This document shows, one piece after another, positions 61,542 through 64,000 of a DNA stretch of 64,000 nucleotides. The first letter of the stretch is position 1, and every line of letters starts with the position of its first letter. The translations under genes and the position numbers were made by a program. The DNA lies in the NCBI RefSeq assembly GCF_036231965.1, contig NZ_CP109499.1, positions 8,866,001 through 8,930,000 on the forward strand. The letters are read 5' to 3'. The notes under the pieces are model-generated. The model had not been told where the DNA came from, did not search any database, and saw only the letters and a program-made list of their open reading frames with translations. The stretch is from Streptomyces sp. NBC_01428. Its GTDB lineage: Bacteria > Actinomycetota > Actinomycetes > Streptomycetales > Streptomycetaceae.

Positions 61542-63184
61542 TGCCGGACAGCGTCGAAGGGCCGGCGGTGTCCCGTCTGCGCGCACTGCGAGGCGTCCCC
61601 CGCTGGACGCCGGCGCCGGACTACTCGATCACCCAGGACGCGCTCTTCGCCCACGATCCGAGTGCGGTGGCCCTGCTCACCGCCGGACCGCACGCACCGA
61701 ACGAGATCACCTTCGGCGAGGTCCAACGTGCCGCGCTGCGCATCGCCGGGGTCCTGCAGGCACGTGGTGTGGACCCGGGTGACCGCGTCGCCATGTATCT
61801 CGAACCCTCACCGACCGCTGCGCAGACGGTCTTCGGCGTGCTGGCCGCCGGGGCCGTACTGGTTCCGGTTCCCCGGCTCATGGCCGGCGCGTCCGTGGCC
61901 CATCGCCTTGGCGACTCGGGGGCGAAGGTCCTTGTCACGGATGGGCCGGGGCTCGACCGCTTGAGGTCGACCGGATGCGCGATCGAGGACCGCATGGTCC
62001 TGAGGGTCGACGGCGTCGACGGACAGTGCGTCGCCGGGCAGTCCGTCGAGCCGCACCGCGAGGCTCCCCACCCCGGTGGGCCGACGCAGCCGGCACTCCT
62101 GATGTACACCTCGGGGACCAGCGGTCCGCCCAAGGGGATCGTCCACGGCCACCAAGTCCTGCTCGGCCATGCAGGTGTGGACTGCGCGTTCGAGTTCTTC
62201 GAGCCGGGCGACGTCTACTACGGGACGGCCGACTGGGGGTGGATCGGCGGCCTCATGCTGGGGCTGCTCGTACCGTGGTCGTTCGGTGTTCCGGTGGTCG
62301 CGCAGCGCCAGCCGCGTTTCGACCCGGACGCGGCACTCGACCTCTTTGCCCGGTGCGGTGTCTCCACCGCGTTCCTCCCGCCGTCGGTCCTGCGCCTGTT
62401 CCAGGCGAACGGCCGGGCGCCGGAACGCAGGCTGCGGGCTGTCGTCACCGGCGGCGAGCAGGCAGGCCGTTCCGAGATGGCGTGGGCTCGGCTGCACCTG
62501 GCCCAGGCGGTCAACAAGGCGTACGGGCAGACCGAGGCGAACGCGCTCATCGGTGACGCAGCCGTCTTGGGCTCCGTCGATGACGACACGATGGGAACGG
62601 CCTATCCGGGGCACCGCATCGCGCTCCTCGGCGAGGACGGCGAGGAGGTGGGTCGCGGCGAGGTCGGAGAGATCGCTCTGGGACTCCCCGATCCGGTTGC
62701 CCTGCTCGGGGTGTGGGACGCGGAGTCGGCACGTGCGGTACCGCCGGAAGGCACGTGGCATCGCACAGGAGACCTGGCCCGGCGCGCACACACGCGGCGG
62801 TTCGAGTACCTCGGTCGCGTGGATGACGTCATCAAGAGCCGCGGCTATCGGATCGGGCCGGCGGAGATCGAGGACGCTCTGGTGAAACACCCGCGCGTTC
62901 TGGAGGCCGCGGCAGTCGGCATACCCGACGACAAGATCGGCCAGCACATCAAGGTGTTCCTCAGGCTCAGCGAGCGCGAGGGCGAGGGCGAGGGCGAGGG
63001 CGCGGGCCAGGGCGACGGCGAGAGCGGTGGGCTCGACGACCCGCTTCGCGCGCAGTTGGGCGAACTGGTGGCCACCTCGGTCGGCCCGCATGCCAGGCCT
63101 CGGCAGTTCGAGGTGGTCGCGGCCCTGCCGAGGAACGAGACCGGAAAGCTCCTCAGGCGCCGGCTCACCTCACACAGCCACTGA
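61523..63184 (+). CDS. AMP-forming acyl-CoA synthetase
   Basis: A 553-residue ligase of the benzoate/acetate-CoA ligase group. P-loop LLMYTSGTSGPPKGI, A5 motif NKAYGQTEANALI, TWHRTGDLARR and the catalytic Lys in RNETGKLLRRRL are present. Residues about 485-500 contain an unusual Glu/Gly repeat (EGEGEGEGAGQGDG) from a run of GAGGGC units, within the flexible C-terminal lobe. Starts inside the ALDH gene. It activates a carboxylic acid, perhaps the pathway's substrate. Confidence 0.92.
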   Translation: MGAAGLVPDSVEGPAVSRLRALRGVPRWTPAPDYSITQDALFAHDPSAVALLTAGPHAPNEITFGEVQRAALRIAGVLQARGVDPGDRVAMYLEPSPTAAQTVFGVLAAGAVLVPVPRLMAGASVAHRLGDSGAKVLVTDGPGLDRLRSTGCAIEDRMVLRVDGVDGQCVAGQSVEPHREAPHPGGPTQPALLMYTSGTSGPPKGIVHGHQVLLGHAGVDCAFEFFEPGDVYYGTADWGWIGGLMLGLLVPWSFGVPVVAQRQPRFDPDAALDLFARCGVSTAFLPPSVLRLFQANGRAPERRLRAVVTGGEQAGRSEMAWARLHLAQAVNKAYGQTEANALIGDAAVLGSVDDDTMGTAYPGHRIALLGEDGEEVGRGEVGEIALGLPDPVALLGVWDAESARAVPPEGTWHRTGDLARRAHTRRFEYLGRVDDVIKSRGYRIGPAEIEDALVKHPRVLEAAAVGIPDDKIGQHIKVFLRLSEREGEGEGEGAGQGDGESGGLDDPLRAQLGELVATSVGPHARPRQFEVVAALPRNETGKLLRRRLTSHSH

Positions 63185-63373
63185 CACGGAGCGACGCCTC
63201 TCGACGTAGGGCTGCGTGCAGACCCAGGGCTCAGGAACGTGCTGCCGAAATCCGCCCTCACGAGAAGGCGTCCCCGCCGAAGACCCCCTGTCGCACCAGC
63301 CCTTGCCGCCCGAACCCGGACGGCCGCACCCGGGCCTGCGACGACCAAGAACGTACCGATGGAAGGAATCGTC

Positions 63374-63847
63374 ATGCGCAAGTTCTGGCATGTGGGAATC
63401 AACGTCACCGACATGGACCGGTCGATCGAGTTCTACCAGCACGTCGGCTTCGAGGTCGTGCAGGACAAGGTGGTCGACGACGTCAATCTGGCGCGGGCCT
63501 TCATGATCGAGAAGGGCAGCAAACTGCGCTTCGCGCACATGCGGCTCAACAACGCGCCCGATGAGGCGATGCTGGACATCATCGAGTGGCGTGACGTCCC
63601 GGCGACGCGTGAGCGGTCCATCGCCGACACCGTCAACCCCGGCCTGTGCCGGTTCTCGATCCTGACCGACGACATCCAGGGCGAGTACGACCGGCTGAGC
63701 GCCGCCGGTGTCGAGTTCCTGCACACGCCGCAGACCGTCATGGGTCCGGACGGTGTGAACGGCTGGCGGATTCTCTTCGCCGTCGACCCCGACGGCACGC
63801 TTTTCCACTTCGTCGAGCTGGTGGGGGACGCCGCCGCTCACGGGTGA
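63374..63847 (+). CDS. VOC (glyoxalase/dioxygenase superfamily) protein
   Basis: A 157-residue one-domain protein from ATG 63374 (GGAAGG site): KFWHVGINVTDMDRSIEFYQ, FEVVQDKVVDDVNLARAF, and FAVDPDGTLFHFVELVG with a possible metal Glu. As a lone VOC module it would act as a dimer. Epimerase, lyase or dioxygenase roles are possible. It follows the ligase by 190 bases and probably belongs to the operon. Confidence 0.85.
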   Translation: MRKFWHVGINVTDMDRSIEFYQHVGFEVVQDKVVDDVNLARAFMIEKGSKLRFAHMRLNNAPDEAMLDIIEWRDVPATRERSIADTVNPGLCRFSILTDDIQGEYDRLSAAGVEFLHTPQTVMGPDGVNGWRILFAVDPDGTLFHFVELVGDAAAHG

Positions 63848-64000
63848 GCCCCCTTCGAGCGGAACGCGGGAGAGGCCGTCACCGTCCGCAGCAGCGGACG
63901 GTGGCCGGCCGACCGCTCCCGCAGCGGCGCTGACGAAGCCGCCGGCTGACCCCTTCTGATCCCCAGTACCCCGGCGCATTCGCGCCGAGCCGCTTGTCCG
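63848..64000. other. window end, no gene
   Basis: The last 150 bases hold no recognised coding start. A continuing operon could lie beyond. Confidence 0.4.

Noticed and set aside
62970..63020. CRISPR or tandem-repeat array
   Set aside because: Only a few six-base units inside a coding region; no spacers. No CRISPR seen anywhere.

Overview
The window looks like accessory chromosome of a high-GC actinomycete, most probably Streptomyces or a close relative. I base this on the strong G/C third-position bias, frequent GTG starts and GTGA/ATGA stop-start overlaps, and on the families present: PadR-linked ABC exporter, tandem LacI regulators beside a sugar ABC transporter, MmyB-like and DUF5753-like regulator remnants, a DUF5958 protein, a SpoIIE-type phosphatase and an F420-type luciferase-like oxidoreductase. 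No rRNA, complete tRNA, replication origin or CRISPR array was seen.

Layout. 1-9 kb: the start of a membrane SpoIIE-type phosphatase (cut by the window edge), a candidate 19-residue hydrophobic peptide, a GNAT acetyltransferase, an unusual FHA-flavoprotein fusion and a receptor Ser/Thr kinase separated by an intrinsic terminator, an IS110 remnant, and decayed gene pieces. 9-13.2 kb: PadR regulator divergent from a two-gene ABC exporter, with a palindrome between them and a strong hairpin behind. 13.2-15.9 kb: mostly decayed regulators. 15.9-24.2 kb: two LacI genes divergent from a sugar ABC importer operon ending in a GH78 rhamnosidase.

24.3-33.5 kb is a ten-gene minus-strand aromatic/ring-cleavage catabolic operon controlled by a divergent LysR gene. 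It holds two FAH-fold hydrolases, cyclase-family hydrolase, FAD monooxygenase, ACMSD-like amidohydrolase, two-domain extradiol dioxygenase, two SDRs (one lacking the catalytic Tyr/Lys) and both subunits of a 3-oxoacid CoA-transferase. 35-38.8 kb: secreted GH3 glycosidase and an orphan lipoprotein solute-binding protein. 38.9-44.1 kb: a gentisate module (MarR, FAH hydrolase, gentisate dioxygenase, FAD hydroxylase, MFS transporter) with a long palindrome upstream.

44.1-54.1 kb is a patchwork of scars: a Tn3 transposase remnant, a tRNA-Ser 3' fragment that looks like an old attachment site, a DUF5753 remnant, small ORFs, and some intact genes (TetR/epoxide-hydrolase-like pair, DUF5958, S1-domain protein, 2OG-Fe dioxygenase). 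54.1-63.9 kb is a third catabolic cluster: IclR and TetR regulators, a solute-binding-fold protein without signal peptide, a muconolactone-isomerase-like protein, a class III CoA-transferase, an LLM oxidoreductase, aldehyde dehydrogenase, acyl-CoA ligase and a VOC protein.

Overall the region is devoted to plant-material use: glycoside uptake and cleavage, followed by three separately regulated pathways for aromatic or organic acids. Substrates of the first and third pathways cannot be fixed from sequence alone. The least conventional items are the kinase/FHA-flavoprotein pair with its internal terminator and the third catabolic cluster.
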